The notes under the pieces are model-generated. The model worked only from the letters and a program-made list of their open reading frames with translations, made no database searches and was not told where the DNA came from. A stretch of 64,000 bases of DNA from Apis mellifera (taxonomy: Eukaryota; Arthropoda; Insecta; Hymenoptera; Apidae): positions 8,910,289 through 8,974,288 of the forward strand of contig NC_037640.1 of the NCBI RefSeq assembly GCF_003254395.2, written 5' to 3'. Below are positions 27,154 to 40,500 of this stretch, one piece after another; the first letter of the stretch is position 1, and each line of letters opens with the position of its first letter. A program made the translations under genes and the position numbers.

Positions 27154-27181
<28 letters not shown>
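27154..27181 (+). repeat. (AAT)n microsatellite
   Basis: About nine uninterrupted AAT units in sequence without a gene. Confidence 0.95.
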
Positions 27182-27185
<4 letters not shown>

Positions 27186-27984
27186 TATCGAACGGCCCTT
27201 TGTCGAAAACTCGGGACGCGAGTTCGTTAGAAATAACTGTCACCGTGACAGAATCGTAACCGTGTTTACAAGCGTCCATTTACGTCACTCCGCGTCACGT
27301 ACGTATCGGGTTTTTCCGGGGTAAAAATATCTAGAATCGAAAAATGCTTCGAGGCACATTTCGGGCTTTGAACTTTAAACCATTTTTTTTTCCTTTTTTC
27401 TTTTCTTTTTTTTTTGTCGTGTCGATGATCGTATAGCAGTTTTTTTCAAAAGGATTTTTGTCACGGACCGAAACGAGCAACAGAGATAATTTGGACGGAA
27501 GGAAACGAATTAATAGAGAAATTGATTTCGAACTTGTATAAAACAATTATTTTTTACTCGTTTCTTCTATAAACGATCCGGAACGAAGGATCTTCCTTTT
27601 CACTTTTGAAAAATCAATGTTTTAAAGAAGGGTGAACGAACAAAGAATGAAACTATTGATAAAAATAATCGATCGAATAATAGTTTATTTCCCTCCTTGT
27701 TATTACTCTTTGTATATTACCCCCAGGTAACTTTTGCCACGGAGAGGTCTTCAAGCGGGTGCGAGGATCTTAGCGGGAAGTCTTCGACGAAACTTGGGTA
27801 ATTATCGGAAGTTAAAAGTTGGGCGCGCATGCTTTTAAATCACGCCTAATGCGAATCGGTATAATCGACACCTAATGTACACCCTTAACAACAGGAGGGA
27901 AAGAAGCACGCCGCGAATAATACGAGCGATCCGCCAACGCAGCAAAAAATGTAAGTTGCCCGGTAAAAATTGCTTTTCAATTTT

Positions 27985-28235
27985 CGCGCGTTCGAGTTTT
28001 GGGGCCGATTTCATCTGATTTAACATACACTCCGAATATTGTAAATAATTAAAATAATTAAAAATTACAATACCTATAAATCAAAATGATTCGTTCGAGT
28101 TTTGGAGCCGATTTCATCTGATTTAATATATACTCCGAATATTGTAAATAATTAAAATAATTACAATACCTATAAATCAAAATGGCTCGTTCGAGTTTTG
28201 GGGCCGATTTCCGATTCAATATCTAATATCCGAAA
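27985..28235 (+). repeat. Short tandem repeat array, ~3 copies of ~100 bp
   Basis: cgttcgagttttggggccga recurs at about 27989, 28092 and 28192, with ctccgaatattgtaaataat and acaatacctataaatcaaaa between the copies. The third copy is partial. The array ends about 120 bases before the acceptor at 28354. Confidence 0.88.
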
Positions 28236-28442
28236 TAATTTGCGAATAATTAGATAATTAGAAAATTACAATAAACAATAAAAAAGCAAGAAAATAAAAA
28301 TCGAAATCCGCATTCACAAATTTTTCAAACCACTTTTCTTCTCGTTGTTTATAGCGGCCCCATGATTCTGGTCACCTCCTCAGGCCGGAAGCCCTGAAAC
28401 TCGTTCGCGTGGCTCGATCCGCTCTGCCTCCCAACCCCTTCC

Positions 28443-28595
28443 ATGTACTTGTTCCTCTTCGCTGTATTCCTCTTTGCCTGCGTGTTCCTCGGCAAGGAGC
28501 GCAATAACACAGGGCGGGCGAGCAGGAAGGAGGCGGCGGCTCGAGTGACCGCTTCCTCCACCCAGTTACCGTCCACGTCGAGATCGAGCTTTTAA
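28443..28595 (+). CDS. Small ORF with signal/anchor-like N-terminus, 50 aa (uncertain)
   Basis: ATG with a reasonable context (ccttccATG) opens a 50-residue frame starting MYLFLFAVFLFACVFLGKER, a hydrophobic run followed by basic and Ser/Thr-rich sequence, ending TTTTAA. It overlaps the first visible exon of the Kelch gene in a different frame. A strong polypyrimidine acceptor (ttcttctcgttgtttatag) sits upstream at 28354, so this stretch may be an exon of the Kelch gene's 5' region, an upstream ORF, or simply pyrimidine-rich intron sequence, which also reads as Leu/Phe. The opposite strand is equally open, so coding status is doubtful. Confidence 0.25.
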   Translation: MYLFLFAVFLFACVFLGKERNNTGRASRKEAAARVTASSTQLPSTSRSSF

Positions 28596-31500
28596 TCCTC
28601 CCCTCGGGGGGCCGGTTCACAGCCGTGGCGGACGAGGATCGATCGGAATCGCCGCGGCCCGGAAACAGCAAGAGCAGCGTTGTCGTCCTCTATCACGAGA
28701 AATCGGTGGTTCCGGCCGCGACATCCCCCGAGCCACCCCTCAGAGTCGCCCACTCGGAAGTGGCGGTTCCGCGCGAGCCGAGTCCATCGGTGATCCACAC
28801 TGCGCGCTCCCCGCGCCAGGAAAGGTAATTATCAAAGCCTAATCGCCCGTCGTGCTTCCCTCCATTCGAGTAATAACCAGTTATTACGGAAGTTCCTATT
28901 CCTGATCGCGATTTATGGAATAAACTTTGGAAGTGAATCCAAAAATCGAAAGTAGAATTTTTACCAACCGATCGAAGCCATTCTGCTCTCGATATTCCAT
29001 AGTAGAAGCGTTATATTTGTAGAATTTTTGGAGGGAAATATCGTCGATATGAAGAGATCGTAGAATTGGAATTAAAGATAATTAGAAAAAGTTCACGAAA
29101 TTTTCTCAATGATTTACTACGCATCTTGGTTAAATTGATTCGGACGAAAGTTACTTCTCGAAAGGAATCCCGTGAAATTTCTCTCCCTCTCTCTCTCTTT
29201 CCTACGGACAGATTGAATCAGGACGAAACATCGGAGGATCGATCTCCCGTGTATCCAGCGGAGCGGAGGAAAGCTACTTTGAGACGACGTCGACGTTTAT
29301 CGAAGCGGCAAAGGCCGGTGAACGTGCACATTTATCAGGACAGCCGCGTGGTGCAGGTCGGCTCTTTGTCGGAGAATCATCGTTTCGCGTCGAAGGGGGG
29401 TGTGCACCTCCAAGATCAGAGATCCGATTTGGCCAGATACACGATCAACACTGCGAAAAATTTGATCAGATCGGAGGACGATACATCCACTCGACAGGAC
29501 GACGATTCGGATGATCCCGAACGAGATATAAGAACGGGAGAACAGTGGAAACGCGACAGAGGCTTCTTCGGGGAACGATGTCGTCCCTCTGATAATCCCG
29601 TTTCGAAACTAATGGCTCATTCCAGGTAACCATTTTTTACATTCTCTATAAAGAATCTTTTTACCCTTTCGGAAACGCGAATCGGTGGTTGAACGGAACG
29701 ACAAGCTCGAAACGATACACGTTTACGCAAATTTGTGATGTATGGAATATAATTTATTGAACGAACGTATCGAGTTTACACCGCGATAATCCTCGATAAT
29801 AATGCCAAATGTCCGTAAATTGCAGCGTTTGTAATCATCAGACGTAATATTTGATAGCCCTTTCCATTAGCCTCGGCCAATTATTATCATCCACCGCGGG
29901 CGCAACGCGCGTATATACAATCCGTAATTGTAGTACATTTACTACCTTCGCTTTTATAGATCACACTGTGAATTATATTCGACGTTGTAATGTATAATCG
30001 AACCGTGTCGATATATTCGATCGAAGAAATTTATTTGAAAAAAAATACGTTGCGCAGTCCAGGACGAGACGGTGATTGCAGCCAGTGCAAGAGAGAAGCT
30101 GTGTGTCCAAACTTGGCCTATCTAATGCAGCAGATACAGTCACGACCGAGGGAACGGGGTGACGATCGCGCATTCATCAGTATAAACGACGGCGAGAATT
30201 CGAAGCGAGTTTTCCCGTTCCAGTCGACCCCGAGCGGTAACCTGAAGATCCTCCCGAATCAGGTAAATGTCCCGATCGATCCGCCGGATCGGGATGTATC
30301 CGTCCAAAACCCTTAGGAATGTTGGCCTCAAGGCAGACGCATAGTCGTTTTAGGTGGTGTTCGAATCGAAGAAGGTGAGCGTGCTGGTCGCCGATCCGAA
30401 GCACACCAAGATCAACGTGAAGGCCGAGCTAAGTAAATCGGGGAACGAGCTTGGCGGATGCGTGTCCGATTGCTCGACGCATCCGAAACCGATCGATCTT
30501 CCGTTAGGTGTATCGTCGTCGATGATCAATCAGTTGCAAGTAAATTTCACGTCACGGTTCCCCCCTCCCACCCGTTTCGAGCGTATCACAGTTGTATCCA
30601 TCCATTTGTTAAAAGTGTATCGAAACCGTGCGTGGACAGTTTCGATCTCTTTCTACTAGAAGTGAAAGCAATTCTCGTGAACAGAGATTGAAGCAGTGCG
30701 AGGTGAAAGAGGTACAAGTTTAATTTTAACGACGAGGCAACGCAATTTGGAGCAACGATAACTTAAAAAGAGAGAACGTTTCGATCAGACGAGTCGCTCT
30801 AAGTTAAACCTATTATATTTATATTATATATATTTTTGGAAACAGACTCACAAAAGATTGCCGGCTCTCGAGGACGAGTATAAATCCACGATGCACCCGT
30901 TCAAAGCGAAGATCGGCCAGATGGAAACCGCGGAGCAGAAGCAGTCCACGTCGTCGTCGTCCCGCGAGGCATCGGTGTTGCAGGAAGTGCCACTCTCCGC
31001 GTGAGTTTTCATTAGCAGAATCCTCCTTCGACCGAGTCGAACCGTTTTCGGAAAGGAATCGGTCGACGTAATTTTCGCGCGAGAAAGAGAAACGACGGAT
31101 CTATTCCCGTCTCGTTCAAATAGAGACTTTTGTATATATATAAAATTACGTCGATCTGTCGTATATTTCTTTCGTTTCGAGCTTAAGGAGAGAACCTTCG
31201 ATTTCCCCTTACAATCGTCGATAAACGATTGATCGTACGGGTGTAATTTCGAACAGACTCGGATTTACGGGCGAGCAACCAATCGATTGGAGTAACATAA
31301 TTCTCCCGGAGAAGACTGACCTGTATCAGGAGTTGGCAAGGCGTATCACAAATTACAAGTAAGCTTATAGTATCGGCCGATCGATGTAACGAAGTCGATG
31401 CGTCGAGCCGGGGCGGGGATTACGGGCTTAAATTTCATTCGATCGATCTTTCTCGAGGAACGCCGACTGCATCGTGCGAATCGATCAGGACGAGTTCCAT

Positions 31501-34500
31501 TGCCACTTGCTCGTGCTTCAGAGCTACAGCACCTTTTTCGACGAGAGGAATTGCAAGGAGATCGATCTCACCGGGGTAAGTTATCGGAATTTTTCTTTCA
31601 TCCCTCTAAGGGGGATGTTGCGCTCTCCCTCCTTCTCTCTCCTCCCTCCTCCCGCGGACACCCGTGTATTAACTCGTGTCGAGGGGAATAAACAGCCACT
31701 GGTGTCTTCTCGTTTCGATTTAAGAAGCTCTATTACATCTAATGATAAAAGATATCGAATAAAGATTTTTATTATATTAGAGATATCACGCGTGTAAAAT
31801 ATATTCTCTTTAAATTTCTTCTTCAGAGAGAGAGAGAGAAACGTTTATTATTCGATCAATTAATCACTCGTGACAATTTTTTCCAAAACCCAACAAAGTC
31901 CAATCCAATTTGCTTTCATTCCTTTCTATTTCGTTGAAATTATTCTATTTTGTGAGCGACAGAACGATCAGACGCGATTTTTCCCTGCCATTTATTCGAA
32001 GAGCGAACGAAATTTCTTGAAGCCAGCTTTTACCACAGATCGTCATCGATCTTCATCGTTTAACGGTGTTCGTTAAACGAGTGGTAACCGCTGGACTGGA
32101 CCACTGCCGACCGTTTCCTCGTTCCATCGGTGTTACCTTCGACTACCTACTCGTCGCATCCCACGCGCGATACGATAGCGCGTTAAGGATGTCCCCCATC
32201 GGGATATCCTTTATTTATTACGACGCGACAGTTTGCCCGGGAGAGAGAGGAAAAGAGAGAGAGAGAGAGAGAGAGATAGAGAGGAAGAAATACGAGATGC
32301 AACGTTACACCGACGCTTCTTGAAAAGATATATCACGGATTCGTGGATACGTAGAATGCCTGAACTGAAATAAAGTCCCTTTGTTCGCGCGATCCGATTT
32401 TCCGCTCTCTTCCTCTCTCGTGGATCCGATGTATCCATCGATTCGATCGAATCCGATGGAACGTTCATCTTCGCGGACCTTTTCTCCTCTCTCCTTCTTC
32501 TTCTTCTTCTTTTCGAACGATTTTTTCGATAAACTGACCGATTCCATAAAACTTTACAGACAGAATGGAATTACATACTCCCTTTGACGAAAAATTCTTA
32601 GATCGTCGATAAATTGTCGAGTCGAGGATGATTTTTACGATTTTTATTTTAAGAAGGAAATATTTAAAATTCTATTCAATATTTCTATATTCCTTTTTTA
32701 TTGTAAAGTTAACTGTTCGATTTGTTTTAAATCCTCGATAAACATTCTCGATTATCTTTTCGTGTATGTTGGATCGCACAATTTATACTCCACGCTCAGA
32801 AAGAATGAACTTCATAAATCATCAAGATTTAAGCAACTCGCGTATTCCATATCCACCTCTGGTCATCCATAAATTATTTTCGGGGGCGTTCGTTCACGAT
32901 AATGACAATCGTCGAATAAATATACGATCGTAGGAATCTCTCTCTCTCTCTCCCTCCCTTGGTGGTTCCGATCGAAGTAGATTCGATAAATCTTCCAGCG
33001 TGGAATTTTCGAAATCGGCCAACCGGAGGCACAAGGGGTTGCTCGCGACCCCAATCTCTTGTGTCAGCATCCTGGCCACTTCTTTACTCACCGGTGTGAC
33101 TCTGTGGGCTCGAAGCCAAGCGACCTTGAACTCCTTTTTCCTCTTCCCTCGCTATATTTGACTACCTTTTTTTTCTTTCCTTCTTTCTTTTTTTTTCCTT
33201 TTTTTTTTTTTTTTACTTTAAAGGTGAATAGCGACTCTTGAACAACCAACCTTTAATGATTGCTGCGAGGAGTGCCAGTTTCTACCAGTTATTCTTATTC
33301 TACCAACGTGTTTTCTTTCTTCCTCGCGCCACGTGTCAAGGAGATACGTAATTAAAAATGGAATGACGCCTTCCTAGCGACAAAATAAATGATTTTCGTC
33401 CGCGATTCCCTTCTATGCTTCTTGCATTTATTAATTGTCCTCGAGTCCGTTTTTCTATTTGGACAAGAAGAACGATATAGGGATAGAATCTGATTAGAAT
33501 TTTAATGATTTGCACGAATCGTTTCAATTCTTTTGGGATTGGTATATTTCTTCTTAATATTCTTCTTAATTTTTCTTAATATTTCTTCTTAATTTTCTTG
33601 TTGTGTATGCATTGGAAATATTTTACAGAAATATTCACATATCTTTTAAAATTAAAGTCGAGATATCTTTCGAAATATACATTTTGGGATTGGTATATTT
33701 CTTCTTAATATTCTTCTTAATTTTTCTTAATATTTCTTCTTAATTTTCTTGAGAGTTTTCTTTTTTTTTTTAAAGAAAATCGCGAGGAGAATAATGTCAA
33801 ACAATATTGTGCATGCATTGGAAATATTTTACAAGAATATTCACATTAATATCTTTTGAAATTAAAGTCGAGATATCTCTCGAAATATACATTTTGGAAT
33901 TTGTATATTTCTTCTTAATATTCTTCTTAATTTTTCTTAATATTTCTTCTTAATTTTCTTGAGAGTTTTCTTCTTTTTTTTTAAGAGAGAATCGCGAGGA
34001 GAATAATGTCAAACAATGTTGTGTATGCATTGGAAATATTTTACAGGAATATTCATATTAATATCTTTTGAAATTAAAGTCGAGATATCTCTCGAAATAT
34101 ACATTTTGGGATTGGTATATTTCTTCTTAATTTTTCTTAATATTTCTTCTTAATTTTCTTGAGAGTTTTCTTCTTTTTTTTTGAGAGAGAATCGCGAGGA
34201 GAATAATGTCAAACAATATGCATGCATTGGAAATATTTTACAGGAATATTCACATTAATATTTTTTGAAATTAAAGTCGAGATATCTCTCGAAATATACA
34301 TATATATATATATATAAATGATAATTTAAATTTTTATGTGTTAATTAGAGCGACGTGTCCTCGAGAGCGTTCTCGCTCATCTACGATTGGATGATCAGCC
34401 CACAGATCGAAAGTTACCGCCTCCTACAAAGGGACAATATCCTGGAAATCTTCACCGCCTCTCAATACCTCGGAATTAAAGGTAAACATTCCTCGAGAAC

Positions 34501-37500
34501 ACGTTTTAAAAATTTGGAACGATAGATTGGACCGCAATTTTTAACCAATAACCTCGTCGATCGATATTAAAAACAGGAATACTCTCGTCAAGCTTGAGTA
34601 AGAATAAGACAGATGGAAGATTTTGTATCTTCTTCTTATACGCTTCTATGAACAATGATCCTATTTACATTCCGTTCGCTATCCCCCATCAATCTTCTAA
34701 AACGAATGCACAGCGTAATACACGTACAGTCGATGCTTTAAAACTTCGATCTTCCAGCGAAGGAAGAATGAAAAGTTTCGAGTCGCGATAGGCATTCGGG
34801 AAAGAAAGTCTCGATGATGGCGGCCTCGAGTTTCGTTGAATACGTCACTGTCCAACTCGAAACTTCGATAAACCGTATGAGAAGCGGATTGTTGCAACCG
34901 TGTCTTCGAGCGAAATTCTTCCAGCCTTCCCCTCTCTCGAAACTCGCGGTTTCATATTTCATGTTTCATATTTTTCACGTATTGCGTGAACGAGAGGTAG
35001 AGAGATCCCAAGATCTCGAACGTGTATATACATATATATATTTTTGGTGTTCGATAGAATTGGAAGAACAATGCTGGGCTTTCATCGACAACGACGAATT
35101 GTTCAGCGAGGACACCGCGTTTTTATTGTACTTGGAGGCGAAGAAAGTTCGTAACACAGCTGTTATGGAGTTGATGGTGCCGAGAATTATGAAATTCTTC
35201 TTGATGTTGGTCAGTACCAAAGACTTCCTCGACTTGGCCGTGGACGAACTTTGCCTTTTGTTGAAGTCCAACTACATTTCGGTCAATAGGTATTCGATGA
35301 AGTAAACGATGACGAATCAGTATCGAATCGATCAAAATTTTTTGTTTTCTTTTTGAATTTGCGAATTCTATCTACTCTATTCTATTGTGCGATCAGCGAG
35401 ATGGAGGTTCTCATGTCCGCCGTACGGTGGCTGATGCACGACTGGGCGAACAGGAAAGAGAACATGTTGGAGGTCTTGAAGTGCGTCCGTTTCGGATTGA
35501 TCGCGCCGTGGCAGCTGGTCGATGTGAAGAGAAACCCAGAGAATCCTGAATTTATGGAACTCATGTCTTCGCCCGATGTCCAAAAAATGGTCGACGACGG
35601 ACTAGCGTAAGGATCTGTTCTTTATTTTTTTTCGATGAAAGATTCTTACATGTTTCACATCTTCCAAAATTCTTCCAGTTTTGTCATTATAAAATATTGG
35701 TACGGCAATCAAACGGAGGATTACTATCACTGGATCGACTTGTTGGGGCTCACGGAACCGACCAATCGAAACTGGGCCGGAGAGGACAAGGTATCGAAAT
35801 TGAATTTATAAAACATCCGTTTCGTTAACGTTTCTGAATAAAATTTGTCGTTTCTTTTTTCCTTTTTTTTTTAAGAATTATGTGACCTATCGAGAATTTT
35901 TACTTTATCTCGAGGAGTATCAGAAAACAAAACTTACCGAGTTGAAGAAGCGAAGAAATTATCAGAAATCAATCAACTCCCCTCACAACGAATACACGTT
36001 CACGATGTCGAAAGGGCCGAACAACTTTGTCCAGAGTTCAGGTATTGCTTATAATTTCGAATGGAGGAATCGGAGGATACGTGAGGTGAAAAATAATGTT
36101 GTAATATAAATCGTTGTAAATCGAAGGGAAAAATTGTTTAGGCGATACTGGTGTTATTCACGGGGCGACGATCCACTCTAGACATTCGAAACAGATACCA
36201 CCGAATTATTTACAAATGGAGATGCCGGAGGGCATGATGATACCGCCGAAATTCATGAACGAATATATAAACAACGTAGAGAAAAGCAAAGGGGTGAGTA
36301 ACCCTGGGGCGAATCGAAGATCGACGCAGCAACCTCAAGATGGACCGATTCATTGAACGATGAATGAAAAACTTGTCGAAAAACACGAGTCTTTTTTTAT
36401 ATAACTTTAATATTACCTTTTTCTTTTTTATTCAATCGAGTATCAATGATTCTTCGTTTCGTGATCTTGCGTACAAACAAAACCGTATCATCCAGATATT
36501 GTGTGTGTATAAATGTCAAATATTTAGTTTATATATATATATTTATTTATCGTGTATCGTATATTCATTTATCATTTATTCGATTTCTATAAGAAAATAT
36601 ACGTGCATGCGTAAGATTTGATAGAAGAAATCGTGTGTATACGATATATTTATTACGTATCCCCGCGATTTTGAGGCGAAATGATCGAGGGAAAGCTCGT
36701 GCTGTTGGACGGGAAATATAACCCAGATGGAAAAACCCCGGTGAGTCGTTTTGCAATCGAATCGACGAGGAGAGATCAGATTTTCAAAACTTCCTCTGCT
36801 TGTTTTTTCAGGGATTGTTACGCGGTTATCGTCGTAAAGAAATCTCGAGGTAAGCTTACGTGCTTGTAAGTGGTAAATGATAAATTTCCAAATTTCCAAA
36901 GTGAAGCGTAAGTCACGGAGCTGTAGTCAAAGGTCAGAGTTTATGTTGCTCGTGGAAAATCCTTGCTTTAATTCTGAAACCCTTTCTGGGCCGCGATGCT
37001 CGTGGAAACAGCACTTACAGCGTATAAGCTCTTACCTTGAGATTACACAGACCCCGTAACAATTTAACGCCCGTTAATCACCCGTCAAAACGATCCCGTT
37101 TCCATTAATTCATCGCGGTTAAAGTTCGATCTCTCGTTATATCCCGTCCGAACAATTTCCACTTCTTTCGATTCTCCTTCGTTCAATTAAAAGTTACGTG
37201 TTTATTCGATTAGAAGCAGCTAATTGAATCATCTATAAATTATACATGAGTCGTTATACCGGTTAAAACATCCCTGACCTAAATCCGACTCGGCGAACTC
37301 AGTTGAATTCGTAACAATGAAAAATTAGCACGATCTTCTACCTATTAATTCCACCAACACGCATACTTTTGTAAATTTTCGACGAGATATTACTCACTTT
37401 TATCGTCCCTTCTTAATGAATAAATCGAAACCCCCAACAATTACGTGTTCATATCGAATAAACGGGCAAAACTCTTTTTTTTAAATTCTTGCAATTATCG

Positions 37501-40500
37501 AAATACTTCTTTTCCTCGAAATATCAATTTTCGAAATTGATCGAATTTCAGAACGAGGAAAGGAGCGTCGCCTTCGACACGAGATTCACCGGTGGAGGTG
37601 AATCACTCTCCCAGAAGCTGTACAGGTCGGCAATGGAGAAATACACGCAGGAACAGTGCCAGCGCGGCGTGAATTCACCGGTAACACCGACGGATCTCCC
37701 ACGTAGGGGAGGGAAACTTTCTCGAGACATCCTCCCTCTTTTTTTCCTTTCTCCAGAACGTCGATAAATTGGATTACGAGAACAGGCGCGAGAAGAACAC
37801 GGCGGATGTTTGCCGGTGCCAGCAGCAGCGCGAGTCGAATTTCATATTTTCCGTGAAGAAACAGCACCCGGCGAGACGTAAGTTCCCGATGGAACTGGAA
37901 GAGCGTACAGACTCCGGGAAATCCGAGGTGGAGGCCGCAACCACGATACAGGCAGTTTATAGGGGTTACAAGACTCGGAGGAAGATCGATGAAGTTGGTG
38001 GATATATACATATACATATATATATCTTGATAAAATTTTCCTCTATTGATCTTTTCACTTGAAGAAATGTAAAGAAGATGTGTTTATTAACACGTTATTA
38101 TTATCGTTCATTTTTCTTTCTTTTTTAAATCTTTTCAAACGAAAACTTTTCATATAAAATTGTAAAATGAAAAAGTTAGTCGAGTGAGCTTGAAATGTTG
38201 ATCACACAGGAATTTTTGAACAGTTATAACGATATATTTTTTTCTACAAAAAGAAGTATTCGATTCGTTTTGTTTCTTTAAATGGCAGATAAGAAAATCA
38301 ACGTCAGAGGAGAAGCGGAATGTGAAGAAGGTAGCAGAACTTTTGTCTATTCCAATGGACGAAACGCTACGCAATTCCTCGATGGAGCCGATCAGAATTT
38401 CAAGCAGCCCGGTAAATCAAATGAGAAACGAGAAGGACGAGATGGCCCAACTGCACTCGTTGAGCCCAAGAAATAAAAACAGGGGACAGCCGATCCTTCA
38501 AAATCAAAGTAAACGTTGCGCCGAGGATCAAATGAATCATCAAGTGAGAGAGAATTTTTTTCTTTGAGAAAAAAGGGAAGGAAATCTCTTGCTTTATTGG
38601 AAATCTCAAATTGTAGTACGAAATGCGCGGTGCTGGTTACACGATCGAGGAACAACGAAAACAACAAATTCCCCAAAATTTAACGACTCAACGGGAAACG
38701 TTAAAGTCTATCAAGATGATAAAGTCGCCTATGTTTTTCTCGAAATTCGACGAAAGAACCAGTTCCTTGTCGAACACGGATACCGACGATCTCTCCTCCC
38801 CGCGAATCGAAATAAAATCCACGGCAACGAATATCCAGGAGAACGTTTCCGGCGAGAAAAACAACGAAATGAATTATCCGGACGGTGATAATATTCAACG
38901 GCTCAAACCGACCATCAGAAATGTTCAGATTCGAGCTACGACGAGCTACAAACGACCTCTGTAAATATTATATAAATTTTTCGCAAATATTATAATCTAT
39001 AATCAATAAAATTTTCAAACCATTAATTTCCAACATACAATAATGTTATGTCCTTAACTATTTTTAACTATATATATATTGTACAATTTGAAATCGCTTT
39101 TTTTAAAAATAAAGAACATTAATTAATTTAATTTCAGTCCACAAAAAATCAGCGACAGCATGATAGCAACCAACGATGCCGGTTACTTCTTCGACAATTC
39201 TTTGTTCTTTCCTGACAGAGAATCGGTCCTCGTGTTCGGTGGCGTCGATCCCCACGAGGAATATGGCCGACCCGGGAACACCGGCAAGGACATATACAGG
39301 TTTAAACCTGACCAGAACATTTGGGAATTCGTGGGGGAAATTCCACGAGCGAGGCATCATCATTCGGTCGCTTACTTAAGAGGCCGCATTTATATAGTAG
39401 GTGAGTCGAATGGGTGACGAAACAGAGGAGTTTGCAAAAAGAAAGAGAGAAAAAAAAAAGCAAAACAACAAGGATTCTCATTCCATTTACGTATAGCATT
39501 TAAACTGAAAAAAAAAAAAAAGACTCCTGCCGTATATAATCTTCTTTACGGCTTTGTTTTCGAAACCGCGAAAAAAGATTTGTCGCTCATCCTATTGTGC
39601 AATATTTTTTGTGAAAGAAAGATTTAAAGATTTATGTTGACAAAAAGAGAGAGAGAGAGAGAGAGAGGATCAAAAAAAAGAAGAGAGAAACATTTTTCAC
39701 CAGGTGGAGCCGATCCCTTGGAAGACAAACTTCATAGGAAAAGCTTCGCGGTTGGAAGCGTTTGGAGTTACGATCCAACTACCAGGACTTGGTTCAATGA
39801 ACCTGGCATGCTGACAGCTAGGAAGGACTTCGGATTGGTGGTCAGCCACGGGAAAATGTACGCGATAGGAGGGCAAGGAAGGAACGGGATGTGAGTTGTT
39901 ATACAGAGCATAATTACCTTGCTCCTTCCACGTTTTTTCCTTACTGCTTATTTCTGTGCTACGTGACGATAATTAACCGATCTAAACCTTCATAATTGTC
40001 ACCGGTTTAAACCGTATGGTTCGATTTTACGTAAGAACGAAGGAAAAACGGACAAGTCGTTTCACATCCTATCTTATAATATTCAACGATATTAAATAGA
40101 AAAGAAAAATCAAACTTGTTTACATTCTATTGCAGAGCTTTGAAAACGGTAGAGGTTTTCGATCCATCGGACTCCACGTGGAGGGAAGTGCAATCGATGC
40201 AGATCGCCAGGGTGGGACCTGCCACTGTGAAATATCGGGATCTTATCTGGGTCGCTGGCGGGATGACAAAATCGAAGAAGGAGCTATTCTCAAAGGAAGT
40301 GGAGTGCTATGATCCGATCAAAAATTTGTTAGCTCGATTCCATCCTTTAAAGTTCCCCTCATGCGTTTCCCCTATATTTCCCATTACCTGGATTAAACGC
40401 TCGATACATCGAGTATACAACGGTAAATGCCGTCGGTAAAAGCTGTTATCGATGCGCTCTTTTCAGATGGCTGAAAGCGATACCTTTGAGGTCGCCGAGG

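Larger units (their letters stand above)
23656..28442. other. No gene supported; may hold the Kelch gene promoter
   Basis: GC-rich blocks at 23.7-24.3, 24.75-25.1 and 25.85-26.3 kb alternate with AT-rich DNA. One of these could be the promoter or first exon of the Kelch gene, which needs an upstream ATG exon ending in a compatible phase. A TATA-like gtatataagagacag occurs near 25700. None can be tied to the gene from sequence alone. Confidence 0.4.
31576..34348 (+). other. Large intron splitting the BTB domain
   Basis: This 2.77 kb intron separates the two halves of the BTB fold (exon ending CKEIDLTG and exon starting SDVSSRAFSLIYDWMI), joined in phase 0. It carries a GA microsatellite at about 32254-32275, a pyrimidine-rich stretch near 33170-33215, and a roughly four-copy minisatellite just upstream of the acceptor. 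No coding potential or RNA gene is seen within it. Confidence 0.85.

Noticed and set aside
1..28442. Transposable elements and CRISPR-like arrays
   Set aside because: No transposase or reverse-transcriptase motif and no terminal repeats were seen; the direct repeats are adjacent minisatellite units without spacers, and the DNA is eukaryotic.
36812..36849. Possible exon after tgttttttcag, ending tcgag|GTAAGC
   Set aside because: Good splice sites, but neither neighbouring phase allows it: it would enter 37552 in phase 2 and hit a stop, while skipping it keeps the clear NEERSVAFDTRF frame. It may be a poison exon, but this is unproven.
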